The notes under the pieces were generated by a model. That model was not told the origin of the DNA and did not search any database. It worked only from the letters and a program-made list of their open reading frames with translations. 64,000 nucleotides of DNA. Origin: G963665405 sp963665405. GTDB taxonomy: Bacteria > Chloroflexota > Dehalococcoidia > Lucifugimonadales > G963665405. The stretch covers positions 1,261,770 to 1,325,769 of the forward strand of contig CAXXUH010000004.1 in assembly GCA_963665405.2 (NCBI GenBank), in the 5' to 3' direction. Below, piece after piece: positions 26,266 to 35,806 of this stretch (the stretch's first letter is position 1; every line of letters begins with the position of its first letter). A program made the translations under genes and the position numbers.

Positions 26266-29200
26266 TTACTCGTAGCGGAGGGCGTCCGCAGGCGGGATTC
26301 CGGCGGCCTGTCTGGAGGGCAGATACGTCGTGAGGAGTGCCAGGAGGTAGCCGCCGATGGCGATCAGTACGATCTTGGTCCACGGAATGACAAGCTGGAT
26401 GGCGGGCTCGTCGGTCCGGACGTTGGCTATAAAGTTGATCGAAGTACCTATCCCCAGTGCCAGCCCGAGCCCTATGCCGAGGATACTGATGAAGGACGAC
26501 TCGGCGAGGAAGCTCGCCTGGACCATCCGCCGCGAGAACCCTATGGCTCGCATTACGCCGATCTCGTGCCGGCGCTCTACGACGGCGCGGGCGCTGATGA
26601 CGCCAAGCGCCGCTACTCCTACCACGAGCCCGAGGGTCATGAACCCTATCAGGAGATCGAAGAAGGCGCGCTGCGCTGCTTGGAAGGCTTCGATCGTCTC
26701 GGCGACGTCGAGGGTCTCCAGCCCGTGCTGGAAGAACGCGGCCTCGATCCGGGGTGCGGGGTCCACCGAGCCCGGCTCGACGTTGAAGAAGAAGTGAGTC
26801 GCGGCCACGTCGCGGTTCACCTGGGCGATCAGGTTTCCGGTCGACGTGTAGAGCCCTACGGGAATCGGTCCGCCGGACGCCATGCCGTCTATGGCCGCGA
26901 TGACCGTCAGGTCGAAGACGGCGCCACTCTTCAGGTCGCGCACGGTGACCTCGACCGGTTCCATCGTGTCGTTCTCCAGGAAGAGCCCCTCGACGTCCAG
27001 TCGCAGGTCATCTCCGATCTGGTTTCCGCCGAAGCCGTTTCGGCTTGGGACCAGCGCGGCGTTCACCACAGCCAGCCCGGGCTTATCGCGCAGGTCGCGC
27101 CAAATACGGGCGGCGTCCACCTCCCCGCCGCTGGTGTACTCCGGAGTGGCGATCTGGATCTGGTACTCGGTCGAGTCGATGAAGTCTTCGTCGATACCGG
27201 TGACGGACGTGTGGGCGAATTCGTCGTCCGCCGACACGAGCTTGCCCTCGCTTTGGAAGATCGCTCTGAGGGTTCCGACCGAGGGCCTGCCGGCGACCCT
27301 CGTGACGAAGCTCAGGTCCGGGTCCCCTTCGACCGCGTCTCCGAGGTCCGGGACAGGGTTCAGGTCGCTCTGCGCGAAGGCGATCACCTCGTAGCCGCCC
27401 GCGAGTCTCTGCTGATCGTCGAACAGCCGGTTGAAGCTCCCGATCAGGGTGGCTATCACGACCACCGAGAATATGACCACAGCGAACATGGCTAGCGACA
27501 GCCCGGTCCTGAACCCGAACCTCAGGGGGTAGGCCACGGCCGACTTGACGACCGGGGTCAAGCGGCGGAAGCGTCCGATCGTCGCCACCATAAGCCCCAG
27601 GATGATCCTGGAGTTGTTGACGATGACGAGGACGGCTCCGGTGACCAGAAACACTCCGGCCGCGAAGAACCCCGTTATGTCTCTGTTCCAGTCGTCCCTG
27701 ATGCTGTCGAAGACACCTGGTGGCAGAAGCCAAAAGACGAGCAGGATCATCCCCGCGATGGTCAGCACCAGTCGCTGCGACGCGCCCCACCACCGCAGGT
27801 TCATTGCACCGCCGAGCGCGATCATGGAGACGCCCAACCCAAAGAGGGTGTATTGCGCCGACTGGAATCCGACGAAAAGAACGAAGACTCCCAGGTATGT
27901 GATCGACGTCCCCCAGATCGACGAGCCGTAGGTCGACCAGATCGGCCTAAGAGGCTCCCATAACCGCCTCGACAACGAGCGTCCGGTTAAGAACCCATCG
28001 GCTGACCAGATCGGTCTGGACTTCCCCCTGACCCGCCTCCGGAACGAGCGCTCGATCAAGAATCTCGGGGCCAAGATCAAGATTCCCAGGAATGAACGGA
28101 GTAACCATTCTATGAACCGGAGCACGAAAAGCAGGACCGATATCCCGACGATGAGTACACTGAAAGGCATTGCGACGATTCCGCCCCGGACGGTCCCCCC
28201 GGTCCGGGCCAGCTGAGGCTCTGGGATGTCACGGATCGCCCGGACGATGTTGAGCCGGCTCGTCCGTCGGGACGCGAACAGGACCGTCACCAGGGTAATG
28301 ACGCTGCCCAACAGGAACGACACGACAACGCTCGTGGCCTCCACGTGAGGTGACAGGGTGAAATCGTCTTCCCCCGGCACGGAGGCAAAGATGCCGGCTG
28401 CCAGGATCACCAGGATGAATCCGAGCCCGATGCCGATTGCCACGCCGACTATCGCCGACCCGATGCCGTAGATAGCGCCCTCGGCCGTGAACATGCGGAC
28501 CAGGTGATGGCGCTGCATGCCCACGGCTCGGGACACGCCCATCTCACCCTTCCGCTCGGCCGCCAGCATCGAGAAGATCAGGAATATCAGCAGCACTCCC
28601 ACGCCGATGGAGAACAGGCCGAACGTCGTGAAGAAGGCGACGAACTGGCTGCCGAACTGGTTCGCCTCCTCGACCACGGTCCGCTTCAGGTCGAAGACCT
28701 CCAGACCCGCGTCCCTCAGTACGGGAAGCTCTCCGTAGACGTCGACGACGTCCTGGGTGAGAGCCTCGCCTCCGAACGTGTCTCCCCTGTTCGAGATGAG
28801 AATCCGGGAGAGCTGCCCCTCTCGACCCAACAGCGCCTGAGCGTCCGCCAGCGGCAGCATCAGGACGAGGCTTGTGCCCTGGCGCTTGAAGTACCATCCG
28901 TCGGCGATGCCCTTGACGACCATGGGTCTGAGATCGCCGGGTCCCACCGCGACCTGAAGGGTGTCGCCGATCTGCGCTCCCATCTCCTCGGCCCCGTCGC
29001 TGTCGATGTAGACCTCTCCCGGTCCCAGAGACGCGAGGTCGACGGGGACGCCCTCGCTGTCCAGCAGGGCCTCGAAGCGCCGGGCACGGGTCGGGTCCAG
29101 CCCTGTCAGCAGGGCGTTCACCTCAAACTGACGGCTCCGGGTGTCGATCACCGCGACCCGCTCGATGAGGGCGGGTGTGAACCCATCGATGTTCGGGTCG

Positions 29201-29580
29201 GCCTCGAGCAGCGGTTCGACCTCGTCGAAGATCGTCTCGGGGAACTCGTCGGGGACGGCGACCCCCTCCCAGACTGGGGAGTCGGTGTCGATCCGGATCG
29301 TCTCGTCCAGAGATCGAAGGGAATCCGTGGCGACGCGCTTGATGCTGAACGTGACCGAGTCGCCCGTTGTGAAAGCGATCGAGATGATGGCGGTGGCCAG
29401 CATAAGTCCCACCACGATCAGGGCCGTCCGGGCTGGACGCCTGGTGACGTTTCGGAGGGCCATCCGTACCAGGATCGGGTCTCGGAGGGCGATGAACACG
29501 AGGAACGCCGCGATGAAGGCGAACGCTATCGCAAGCACCGCGAGGATGTAGATGATCGGTAGGCCGAAGAACTCGTCCAC
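26266..29580 (-). CDS. ABC transporter permease, FtsX/MacB type, two permease modules
   Basis: This is an 1104-residue membrane protein. It begins VDEFFGLPIIYILAVLAIA at GTG 29580, one base after the ATPase stop. The longer upstream frame is ruled out because it would overlap the ATPase gene. It has an N-terminal helix, a first large extracytoplasmic (MacB-PCD) region, and an FtsX helix bundle around residues 350-480. Several central helices and a second extracytoplasmic region follow. A last FtsX bundle contains HEIGVMRAIGFSRRMVQASF. The first bundle has the matching GEMGVSRAVGMQRHHLVRMF. This fused two-FtsX architecture is typical of lipoprotein/peptide-type exporters working with a LolD-like ATPase. 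Cargo is unknown. Confidence 0.88.
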   Translation of the reverse strand: MDEFFGLPIIYILAVLAIAFAFIAAFLVFIALRDPILVRMALRNVTRRPARTALIVVGLMLATAIISIAFTTGDSVTFSIKRVATDSLRSLDETIRIDTDSPVWEGVAVPDEFPETIFDEVEPLLEADPNIDGFTPALIERVAVIDTRSRQFEVNALLTGLDPTRARRFEALLDSEGVPVDLASLGPGEVYIDSDGAEEMGAQIGDTLQVAVGPGDLRPMVVKGIADGWYFKRQGTSLVLMLPLADAQALLGREGQLSRILISNRGDTFGGEALTQDVVDVYGELPVLRDAGLEVFDLKRTVVEEANQFGSQFVAFFTTFGLFSIGVGVLLIFLIFSMLAAERKGEMGVSRAVGMQRHHLVRMFTAEGAIYGIGSAIVGVAIGIGLGFILVILAAGIFASVPGEDDFTLSPHVEATSVVVSFLLGSVITLVTVLFASRRTSRLNIVRAIRDIPEPQLARTGGTVRGGIVAMPFSVLIVGISVLLFVLRFIEWLLRSFLGILILAPRFLIERSFRRRVRGKSRPIWSADGFLTGRSLSRRLWEPLRPIWSTYGSSIWGTSITYLGVFVLFVGFQSAQYTLFGLGVSMIALGGAMNLRWWGASQRLVLTIAGMILLVFWLLPPGVFDSIRDDWNRDITGFFAAGVFLVTGAVLVIVNNSRIILGLMVATIGRFRRLTPVVKSAVAYPLRFGFRTGLSLAMFAVVIFSVVVIATLIGSFNRLFDDQQRLAGGYEVIAFAQSDLNPVPDLGDAVEGDPDLSFVTRVAGRPSVGTLRAIFQSEGKLVSADDEFAHTSVTGIDEDFIDSTEYQIQIATPEYTSGGEVDAARIWRDLRDKPGLAVVNAALVPSRNGFGGNQIGDDLRLDVEGLFLENDTMEPVEVTVRDLKSGAVFDLTVIAAIDGMASGGPIPVGLYTSTGNLIAQVNRDVAATHFFFNVEPGSVDPAPRIEAAFFQHGLETLDVAETIEAFQAAQRAFFDLLIGFMTLGLVVGVAALGVISARAVVERRHEIGVMRAIGFSRRMVQASFLAESSFISILGIGLGLALGIGTSINFIANVRTDEPAIQLVIPWTKIVLIAIGGYLLALLTTYLPSRQAAGIPPADALRYE

Positions 29581-29581
29581 G

Positions 29582-30310
29582 CTATCCGGCCTTCGCCGCC
29601 CCGTCGCCGAGCCGGCCTTCGTGAGTGATCTCGCCGTCGTGCATGGTGATGATCCGGTTTGCTCGGCCGGCGACCGCATCCGAGTGGGTCACCAGGACGA
29701 ACGTCTGCCCGTTTCTGGTGTTGAGATCGCAGAGGAGGTCCATTATCTCCCCTGAATTACCGCTGTCGAGGTTCCCGGTTGGCTCGTCGGCCCACACGAT
29801 CTCGGGGCTGTTCACCAGCGCCCTGGCGATGGTCACGCGCTGCTGCTGCCCACCCGACAGCTCGGCGGGATAGTGGCTCGCCCAGTCGGTCAGGCCGACC
29901 AGAGAGAGCGCCTCGATACCCCGTTCTCTCGCATCACGCGCCCCGGTCCCCGACACCAGCAGCGGCAGCTCGACGTTCTCGCCCGCCGTCAGTACCGGCA
30001 GCAGGTTGTAAGACTGGAAGACGTACCCCATCTGCGTTGCCCGGTAGCGGGTCTTCTTGTTGTCCGACATCTTCGCCAGGTCATGGCCGGCGATCGTCAC
30101 TGTCCCCGAGTCGATGTCGTCGAGCCCGGAGAAGCAGTTGAGCAGCGTCGTCTTGCCGGAGCCGCTGGCGCCCATGATGGCGACCATCTCGCCCCTCTGG
30201 ACGGTCAGGTCGATACCCTTGAGGGCATGAACCCTTACCCTGCCGCTGTCGTAGGTCTTGTCGACCTTTTCACCTACGATTATCGGGTCGCCGCCGCCAT
30301 TGGCTGCCAC
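29582..30310 (-). CDS. ABC transporter ATPase, LolD/MacB type
   Basis: This is a 242-residue nucleotide-binding subunit: Walker A GASGSGKTTLLN (~50-61), Q-loop MGYVFQSYNLLPVLT, signature LSGGQQQRVTIARAL (~150), Walker B IVWADEPTGNLDS, H-loop FVLVTHSDAV. It starts at GTG 30310 with AAGGAGC upstream. It is coupled to the FtsX-type permease (1-bp gap), so the two form one transporter at the cytoplasmic membrane. Confidence 0.93.
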   Translation of the reverse strand: MAANGGGDPIIVGEKVDKTYDSGRVRVHALKGIDLTVQRGEMVAIMGASGSGKTTLLNCFSGLDDIDSGTVTIAGHDLAKMSDNKKTRYRATQMGYVFQSYNLLPVLTAGENVELPLLVSGTGARDARERGIEALSLVGLTDWASHYPAELSGGQQQRVTIARALVNSPEIVWADEPTGNLDSGNSGEIMDLLCDLNTRNGQTFVLVTHSDAVAGRANRIITMHDGEITHEGRLGDGAAKAG

Positions 30311-30511
30311 TTGTGTGCTCCTTCGAGCTCACCGACTCGATCTGGCGTGACGAAATACGGGGGTGCGTAAGGGCAACCCCCTTTCGCCGAAGCGCACCGC
30401 GGCGCACGCGGTCCTATCAGCAGAGAGTATTATCGGCGGAGCCTGCGAGTTGAGTCAATGGCCGGAGCCAGCCTGAGCCTGAGGCACCAGTCTCAGAGCC
30501 ACGCCGAAGAT

Positions 30512-31072
30512 CTAGTCGCCGTACTGGATCTTGGCTCTGATGAAGACTGCGGCGGCGCCGATGAACACCACGACCACACCGACCCAGTTCCAGTGGAGAA
30601 GCCCTCCGGCCAGGACCGTGACGGCGAAGAACACGAGCCCGGTCCACCCGACGTTCTTGGTGGACCGGAGGAACGAGAGGCCCGCAACCAGGCCTATCAT
30701 GGCTCCGTACGGCAGAATGCCCGCGGTCGATCCCATCGCCGCCGCCATGCCCGTCCCGCCTCGGAAGCGGAAGAACAGCGGAAAGAACTGGCCCAATAGC
30801 ATGGCCGCAACCAGGGGTAAGGCCGCCCAGGTGGGCTGACCTAGAAAGAACAGCGGCAGCGTGACGGCCGTCCCCTTGGCAACGTCGAGAACGAACACCG
30901 AGTATCCGGCGCGCCGTCCCACCTCCCTCGCGATATTGGCCGTGCCGGGGTTCCCCGTGCCAAGCTCGCGGATGTTGACGCCCATCGCTCGGGTGACTAT
31001 GTCGCCCGTCGATATGGAGCCGACAAGATAGGCGCCAAGGGTCCAGATCACGTAAATCCAGGGTTCGTACAC
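30512..31072 (-). CDS. plsY: Glycerol-3-phosphate acyltransferase, PlsY family
   Basis: This is a membrane acyltransferase that uses acyl-phosphate to make lysophosphatidate, the first step of phospholipid synthesis. It has about five helices and three PlsY motifs in divergent form: GSISTGDIVTR (usual GSIPFGY), ELGTGNPGTANIAR (usual GSGNxGATN) and FRFRGGTGMAAAMG (usual GGKGVAT). The Lys-to-Thr change in the third motif is notable. GTG at 31072 is favoured (GGAG 9 nt upstream and normal N-terminal length). An ATG at 31150 gives 26 extra residues without a ribosome-binding site. It is divergent from the dipeptidase. Confidence 0.82.
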   Translation of the reverse strand: MYEPWIYVIWTLGAYLVGSISTGDIVTRAMGVNIRELGTGNPGTANIAREVGRRAGYSVFVLDVAKGTAVTLPLFFLGQPTWAALPLVAAMLLGQFFPLFFRFRGGTGMAAAMGSTAGILPYGAMIGLVAGLSFLRSTKNVGWTGLVFFAVTVLAGGLLHWNWVGVVVVFIGAAAVFIRAKIQYGD

Positions 31073-31337
31073 GAGGTTGCTCTCCAATAGGGTTCGGATT
31101 CGATCCGTCCGGACCGGCCTTTCCAGACCTGTCCCGAGAGGGCCTCCCATCGGCGGGGCGACCGGCTTCAGGGGCCAAGGTGCTCCCGGCGCACGGTATC
31201 ATAGCCGGGCCGCCTCGAAGACTTCAAGGGCCGTCACACCCACGTGTGTTATACTCCGGCCGCCTTTTGTGGAGCACCCCGGCCGCCAGGCCGTCGCTGT
31301 GCTCGCACGGTTCCTATTCAATCCGGGAGAACCAGAC

Positions 31338-32345
31338 TTGACTACACGAGATTCCGCTACCACAGACGTCTACGACAGCTCAATCGTGATCGACGGACTC
31401 AACGTTAGCCTCTGGGAGAGTCCGGCCGTCTACCGAAGCCTGAACGCTGGCGGGGTGACAGCAATCAACGCCACCATCGCCATCTGGGAGGGGTTTACGC
31501 CCACGCTGGATAGGATCCAGGGATGGCAGAGGCGGTTCCGCGAGCACTCGGACCTGATATTCAAGGCTACCACTACCGCGGACATCGAGAAGGCTAAGCG
31601 GACCGGCAAGACGGGCGTGATCCTCGGGTGGCAGAACGCTACTCCCATTGAGAACGAGTTGGACCGTCTCGAGCTATTCCACTCGCTGGGCGTCCGGATC
31701 GTCCAGGTCACCTACAACGAGCGCAACCTCCTTGGCAACGGATGCTACGAGCGTACCGACGAAGGTCTGAGCAGATTCGGCGTCGATGCGGTCAAGGAGA
31801 TGAACCGTCTGGGCATACTGATCGACCTGTCCCACGTCGGTGACCGGACGACCATCGAGACGATCGAGACGTCCTCCGTCCCGGTGGCGGCCACCCACTC
31901 CAACGCGCGCTCGTTCGTAGACCATGTGCGTAATAAGACAGACGACGCGCTCAAGCTAATGGCGGAGCGAGGCGGGGTGATCGGCGCCAACGCATTCCCG
32001 ATCTTTCTGAGAGAGGGGTACCGGTCGACCGTCAGCGACTACGTCGACGCAATGGACGACCTGGTCGAGCGGGTGGGCGTGGACCACGTCGGAATCGGCA
32101 CCGACTTCTGCCAGGACCAGCCACACTCCTTCTTCGAGTACCTGTTCGCCCAGCAGGGTACCAAGCCTCAGCCGACCCCCGTCCCCGACCCCCACCACCA
32201 CCCGAGAGACTTCGAGACGCCGGACAAGATGCCCAACCTCGGGTCGGAGCTGTCGAAGCGCGGATATACGGCCGAAGACGTGTCGAAGCTGCTGGGTGGG
32301 AACTGGATGCGCCTGTTCGGGCAGGTCTGGAGAACCGAGGACTAG
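31338..32345 (+). CDS. Membrane dipeptidase (peptidase family M19)
   Basis: This 335-residue zinc dipeptidase/amidohydrolase-fold protein is related to renal dipeptidase. It has DGLNVSLW near the N terminus, TGVILGWQNATPIEN, GILIDLSHVGDRT with a metal His, VAATHSNARSF with the second His region, and DHVGIGTDFCQD (Asp). Relatives hydrolyse dipeptides or act on small amides. The start is TTG 31338 with GGGAGA 7 nt upstream; the frame extends upstream without a ribosome-binding site. The usual N-terminal HxD motif is changed to DGLN, so activity is uncertain. Confidence 0.82.
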   Translation: MTTRDSATTDVYDSSIVIDGLNVSLWESPAVYRSLNAGGVTAINATIAIWEGFTPTLDRIQGWQRRFREHSDLIFKATTTADIEKAKRTGKTGVILGWQNATPIENELDRLELFHSLGVRIVQVTYNERNLLGNGCYERTDEGLSRFGVDAVKEMNRLGILIDLSHVGDRTTIETIETSSVPVAATHSNARSFVDHVRNKTDDALKLMAERGGVIGANAFPIFLREGYRSTVSDYVDAMDDLVERVGVDHVGIGTDFCQDQPHSFFEYLFAQQGTKPQPTPVPDPHHHPRDFETPDKMPNLGSELSKRGYTAEDVSKLLGGNWMRLFGQVWRTED

Positions 32346-32383
32346 GGCCCGGTCGTGTCCTGAGAGGTCCGCCTTAGACGGAC

Positions 32384-33304
32384 TCAGAACGTCATGGACG
32401 GCCGTTGGCGATCCTGGACTCCGGAGTCTCCCGAAATGCCCGCCCGGCTCAGAATCTCGGGCACAAGCGACTCCCAGCCTATCGCCATGATGTGGACCCC
32501 GGCGCACATCTCCTTGATCTCGGACAGTACCCGTCCGGCGATCTCGACGCTCGCCTGTCTCCTGTCTTCGGCCCGATCCAGCTCCGCGATTATCGGGTCC
32601 GGAATCGACACGCCGGGTAGTCTCTCGTTGAGGCGCCTTGCCATTCCGGCCGACTTGACCACGATGAAGCCCGCCAGTATCGGAACTCCGAGCGGCCTGA
32701 CCTTGTCCATGAAGCGCTCGAACCCGGCGGGGTCGTACACTGCCTGGGTCTGGAAGAAGCGGGCGCCCGCTTCGACCTTCTCGCCCATCCGGCGCAGCTC
32801 CTTGTCGGGGTCCGCGGCGCCTGGGTTGACGACGGCGCCGGCGAAGAAGTCTGGACTCCCGCCGCTCAGCGAGTTCCCCGCGAGGTCCTCGCCGGAGGCG
32901 AGGGCGCAGGCTGTGCGCAGCAGGGCCGCGGCGTCGAGGTCGAACACTGGCTTCGCCTCCGGGTTGTCCCCCGCGCTTGGGGGGTCGCCGGTCATGCACA
33001 CCAGGTTGGTGACACCCAGGACGTGAGCGGCCAGCAGGTCGGACTGTACCGCGATCCTGTTCCGGTCGCGGCCCGTGATCTGCAGGATCGTCTCGATCCC
33101 CTTGTCGGCGAGGACATGGGCAACGGCCAGCGGCGACATCGTCATGATCGAGCTGGCCGAGTCGGTCAGGTTGAAGGCGTCGACCACGTCGCGGAGCTGC
33201 TCAGCCTTCTGCGTCAGGTCGGACAGCTCGATGCCCTTCGGCGGGGCCAGCTCGCACGTCACCACGAGCCTTCCGCTTCCGAGCCTTTCCGCCAGCAAGC
33301 TCAT
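32384..33304 (-). CDS. Methylenetetrahydrofolate reductase family protein
   Basis: This is a 306-residue TIM-barrel flavoprotein of the MetF family, reducing 5,10-methylene-THF to 5-methyl-THF or acting in an acetogenic-type C1 branch. Motifs: VTCELAPPKGIEL (N-terminal Glu), LQITGRDRNRIAVQSDLLAA, NLVCMTGDPPSAGDNPEAK, ARFFQTQAVYDPAGF and the barrel end GVHIMAIGWESLVPEIL. ATG at 33304 is chosen (MSLLAERL) over longer frames that run into the promoter region. It converges with the dipeptidase, with the stop 39 bp away. Confidence 0.85.
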   Translation of the reverse strand: MSLLAERLGSGRLVVTCELAPPKGIELSDLTQKAEQLRDVVDAFNLTDSASSIMTMSPLAVAHVLADKGIETILQITGRDRNRIAVQSDLLAAHVLGVTNLVCMTGDPPSAGDNPEAKPVFDLDAAALLRTACALASGEDLAGNSLSGGSPDFFAGAVVNPGAADPDKELRRMGEKVEAGARFFQTQAVYDPAGFERFMDKVRPLGVPILAGFIVVKSAGMARRLNERLPGVSIPDPIIAELDRAEDRRQASVEIAGRVLSEIKEMCAGVHIMAIGWESLVPEILSRAGISGDSGVQDRQRPSMTF

Positions 33305-33496
33305 CTGGCCGCTCTCGGATGACTGCAGACGCGGGAGGTTTCCACGTTCGCATTGTAGCCCCATCCCCGACAGTCGCCAACCCGGCCGGTCGACGATATC
33401 TGAGCTTCGCCCCGCCGACCCTGTCCCTCGGGGGCTCATCGAAACCGGCTATGCTACGATTAATGTATCAGGGCCAACGGACGGCGAGGTGAAGGC

Positions 33497-34948
33497 TTGG
33501 ACTCTATTCCCTTGGGATTGACCTACGACGATGTCTTGCTGGTCCCGCGTTTCTCGTCGATTCGGAGCCGGAGGGACGTGGACGTCTCGACCCGATTCAC
33601 CAGGGACATCGCTCTCAAGGTGCCACTGGTCAGCGCCAACATGGACACCGTGACAGAGGCTCCGATGGCGATAGCGCTGGCTGAGTTCGGAGGTCTGGGA
33701 GTGATCCACCGATTCCTGCCGATCGAGGACCAGGCGGCGGCGGTATCCAGGGTCAAGCGGCACCAAAACGAGATCATCGAGGACCCGTACACGGTGGCTC
33801 CAGGCTCCACGGTCCAGGACGCCCGGCTGATGATGAGTGACCGGGACGTCGGCGGCCTACCCGTCGTGAGCGGCGACAACAGGCTGCTGGGTATCGTGAC
33901 ACGGCGCGACGTCCAGTTCGGCGACGGTCACAGCCTCGTCTCGGACCACATGACGCCTGCGGACCGCCTGGTGGTGGCCGCCCCCGACGTGACCCTCGAC
34001 GAAGCGCGGGAGGCCATGACGCGCCGGCGAGTGGAGAAGCTGCCCCTGGTGGACGGTCAGGGCCGCCTCGTCGGACTGATGACCGCCCGAGACCTGGCCC
34101 GGGACCCTGCCCTCAGCGAAGCGACCCGGGACTCCAAAGGGAGGCTGAGGGTCGCGGCGGCAGTCGGGGTCGTGGGCGATTTCCTCGAGCGGGCCCAGAC
34201 ACTGGTGGGCGTCGGAGCTGATGCTCTCGTCATAGACATCGCCCACGGCGACTCCGCTCCGATGCTGGAGGCCGTCCGGCGACTGCGCGAGGTCGTCGGC
34301 GCCGTGTCTCTGGTGGCTGGAAACGTTGCGACGGCGGAAGGCACGGAGCGCCTCATCGACGTGGGCGCCGACGCGGTAAAGGTGGGCGTTGGACCCGGAT
34401 CGGTGTGCATCACTCGTGAGGTCGCGGGGGTCGGAATGCCACAGCTCACTGCGGTGATGCAGTCTGCCGAGGTCGCCCACGGCCACGGGGTGCCGGTGAT
34501 CGCGGACGGCGGCATCCGGCGGCCGGGAGATGTGGCCAAGGCCATGGGTGCGGGCGCATCGACGGTGATGCTTGGAAGGCTGCTGGCAGGGACCGACCAG
34601 AGCCCCGGATTCATCATCATGCGCGACGGCTCGAAGATGAAGGTCGTACGCGGCATGGCCTCGACAGAGGCGACGGTGGAGCGGTCGAGACGAGACGGCG
34701 CTGCGGGCGGGCCGGTCTCGAACGGGGAGACCGGGGACTCGCATACAGCAGCTGAGGGTGTCCAAACGCTCGTTCGATACAGGGGAGGGGTCCAGGACGT
34801 GCTGAGCGAGATCGTCGCCGGCCTGCGCTCCGGGATGAGCTACTGCGACGCTGCCGACATGCGCCAGATGTGGGAGAACGCACACTTCGTCAGGCAGACG
34901 CAGGCGGGCATCCGGGAGAGCGGAGCCTGGGCCGAAGGCGGCTACTGA
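33497..34948 (+). CDS. guaB: IMP dehydrogenase
   Basis: This 483-residue enzyme oxidises IMP to XMP with NAD, the committed step of guanine nucleotide synthesis. The barrel N terminus (LGLTYDDVLLVPRFS, then VSANMDTVTEAPMAIALAE) is interrupted by two CBS domains (~95-205). The catalytic loop is KVGVGPGSVCITREVAGVG, with the Cys nucleophile; the residue after Cys is Ile rather than the usual Thr. GGIRRPGDVAKAMGAGAS binds phosphate. The start is TTG at 33497 after GAGG. It converges with and overlaps the response regulator gene by 7 bp. Confidence 0.93.
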   Translation: MDSIPLGLTYDDVLLVPRFSSIRSRRDVDVSTRFTRDIALKVPLVSANMDTVTEAPMAIALAEFGGLGVIHRFLPIEDQAAAVSRVKRHQNEIIEDPYTVAPGSTVQDARLMMSDRDVGGLPVVSGDNRLLGIVTRRDVQFGDGHSLVSDHMTPADRLVVAAPDVTLDEAREAMTRRRVEKLPLVDGQGRLVGLMTARDLARDPALSEATRDSKGRLRVAAAVGVVGDFLERAQTLVGVGADALVIDIAHGDSAPMLEAVRRLREVVGAVSLVAGNVATAEGTERLIDVGADAVKVGVGPGSVCITREVAGVGMPQLTAVMQSAEVAHGHGVPVIADGGIRRPGDVAKAMGAGASTVMLGRLLAGTDQSPGFIIMRDGSKMKVVRGMASTEATVERSRRDGAAGGPVSNGETGDSHTAAEGVQTLVRYRGGVQDVLSEIVAGLRSGMSYCDAADMRQMWENAHFVRQTQAGIRESGAWAEGGY

Positions 34949-35613
34949 AGAATCTTCTTCTCGAACCCTATCCGGACGGCCTCCGTCCGGCTCTGGGCTC
35001 CCAGCTTGGACATGATGCTGCTGGCGTGTGCCTCGACCGTGCGCACGGAGATCGACAGGTCCTGGGCCACTTCGGTGTTGCGCAGCCCCTGGGAGATCAG
35101 CTCGAGGACCTCGACCTCCCTGCCGGTCAGATCCTCCATGTGCCGGGCGGTTCCCGCCCCCGGGCCGTTGTACGTCCGCATGACCTTGGACGCGATCGCG
35201 GGCGGCAGGACGACCCCGCCCCCGGCTATCTCTCGCAGCGCGTCCACCAGGGTCTCCTGGGGAGCGTCCTTGAGCAGATAGCCTTCCATGCCGGCTCGGG
35301 CCGCGGCGCGCACGTACTGGTCGAAATCGTACCCGCTCAGCATGAGGATCTTGATCGACGGCCACTCTCGACGAACGACCTTCGCCGCCTCGATCCCTGA
35401 CTTCGCTGGCAGCCGTATGTCGAGTACCACGATGTCCGGCTCGGTCTCGGGCACCATGGCCAGGGCCTCTTCGGCGGAGGCCGCCTCGCCCACGACCTTC
35501 ATGTCCGGCTCCTGGGACAGGCGATGCCGGATCCCCTCTCGGAACATCTGCTGATCGTCCACAATGAGGACCCGTATCTGGGTGGCACGCGGATCGCTAT
35601 TTGACATCGCCAT
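34942..35613 (-). CDS. NarL/FixJ-family response regulator
   Basis: This 223-residue two-component regulator has a receiver domain (IRVLIVDDQQMFREGIRHRL, phospho-acceptor Asp in DIVVLDIRLPAKSG, Lys in GYLLKDAPQET) followed by a LuxR-type HTH (LTGREVEVLELISQGLRN, then AQDLSISVRTVEAHASSIM). No histidine kinase is adjacent. Its 3' end overlaps guaB tail-to-tail, so the two transcripts are complementary over 7 bp or more. The island integrase lies directly upstream of its start, so the island may have separated it from its native promoter or kinase. Confidence 0.92.
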   Translation of the reverse strand: MAMSNSDPRATQIRVLIVDDQQMFREGIRHRLSQEPDMKVVGEAASAEEALAMVPETEPDIVVLDIRLPAKSGIEAAKVVRREWPSIKILMLSGYDFDQYVRAAARAGMEGYLLKDAPQETLVDALREIAGGGVVLPPAIASKVMRTYNGPGAGTARHMEDLTGREVEVLELISQGLRNTEVAQDLSISVRTVEAHASSIMSKLGAQSRTEAVRIGFEKKILQ

Positions 35614-35747
35614 TCCTCAACGGTACACGGGCCTGCATCCTGGTACCCCATCCGGGTACAGTCGTAGGGTTTCATATCTGCCCGTAACTCCCCATAAAGT
35701 GGCAACATTGGCCTGATTTAGCTACGAATTACCCCGATTCTTGGCCC

Positions 35748-35776
35748 TTGACGTTTCAAGGCGCTCCATGTAACAT
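35748..35776 (+). promoter_or_regulatory. Sigma70-type promoter for integrase
   Basis: TTGACG (35748-35753) and TAACAT (35771-35776) are separated by 17 bp. The site lies 31 bp upstream of the integrase ATG, and a GAGAGGGG ribosome-binding site is between them. Confidence 0.55.
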
Positions 35777-35806
35777 CTCTCCAAAAGTGGTAACAGAGAG
35801 GGGAAT

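Noticed and set aside
29581..29679. N-terminal extension of the ABC permease into the ATPase gene
   Set aside because: It would overlap the ATPase coding sequence in another frame. A GTG one base after the ATPase stop gives the normal N-terminal membrane helix.
35613..35806. tRNA attachment site next to the island integrase
   Set aside because: No tRNA-like cloverleaf was found between the response regulator and the integrase, so the att site is left undefined.
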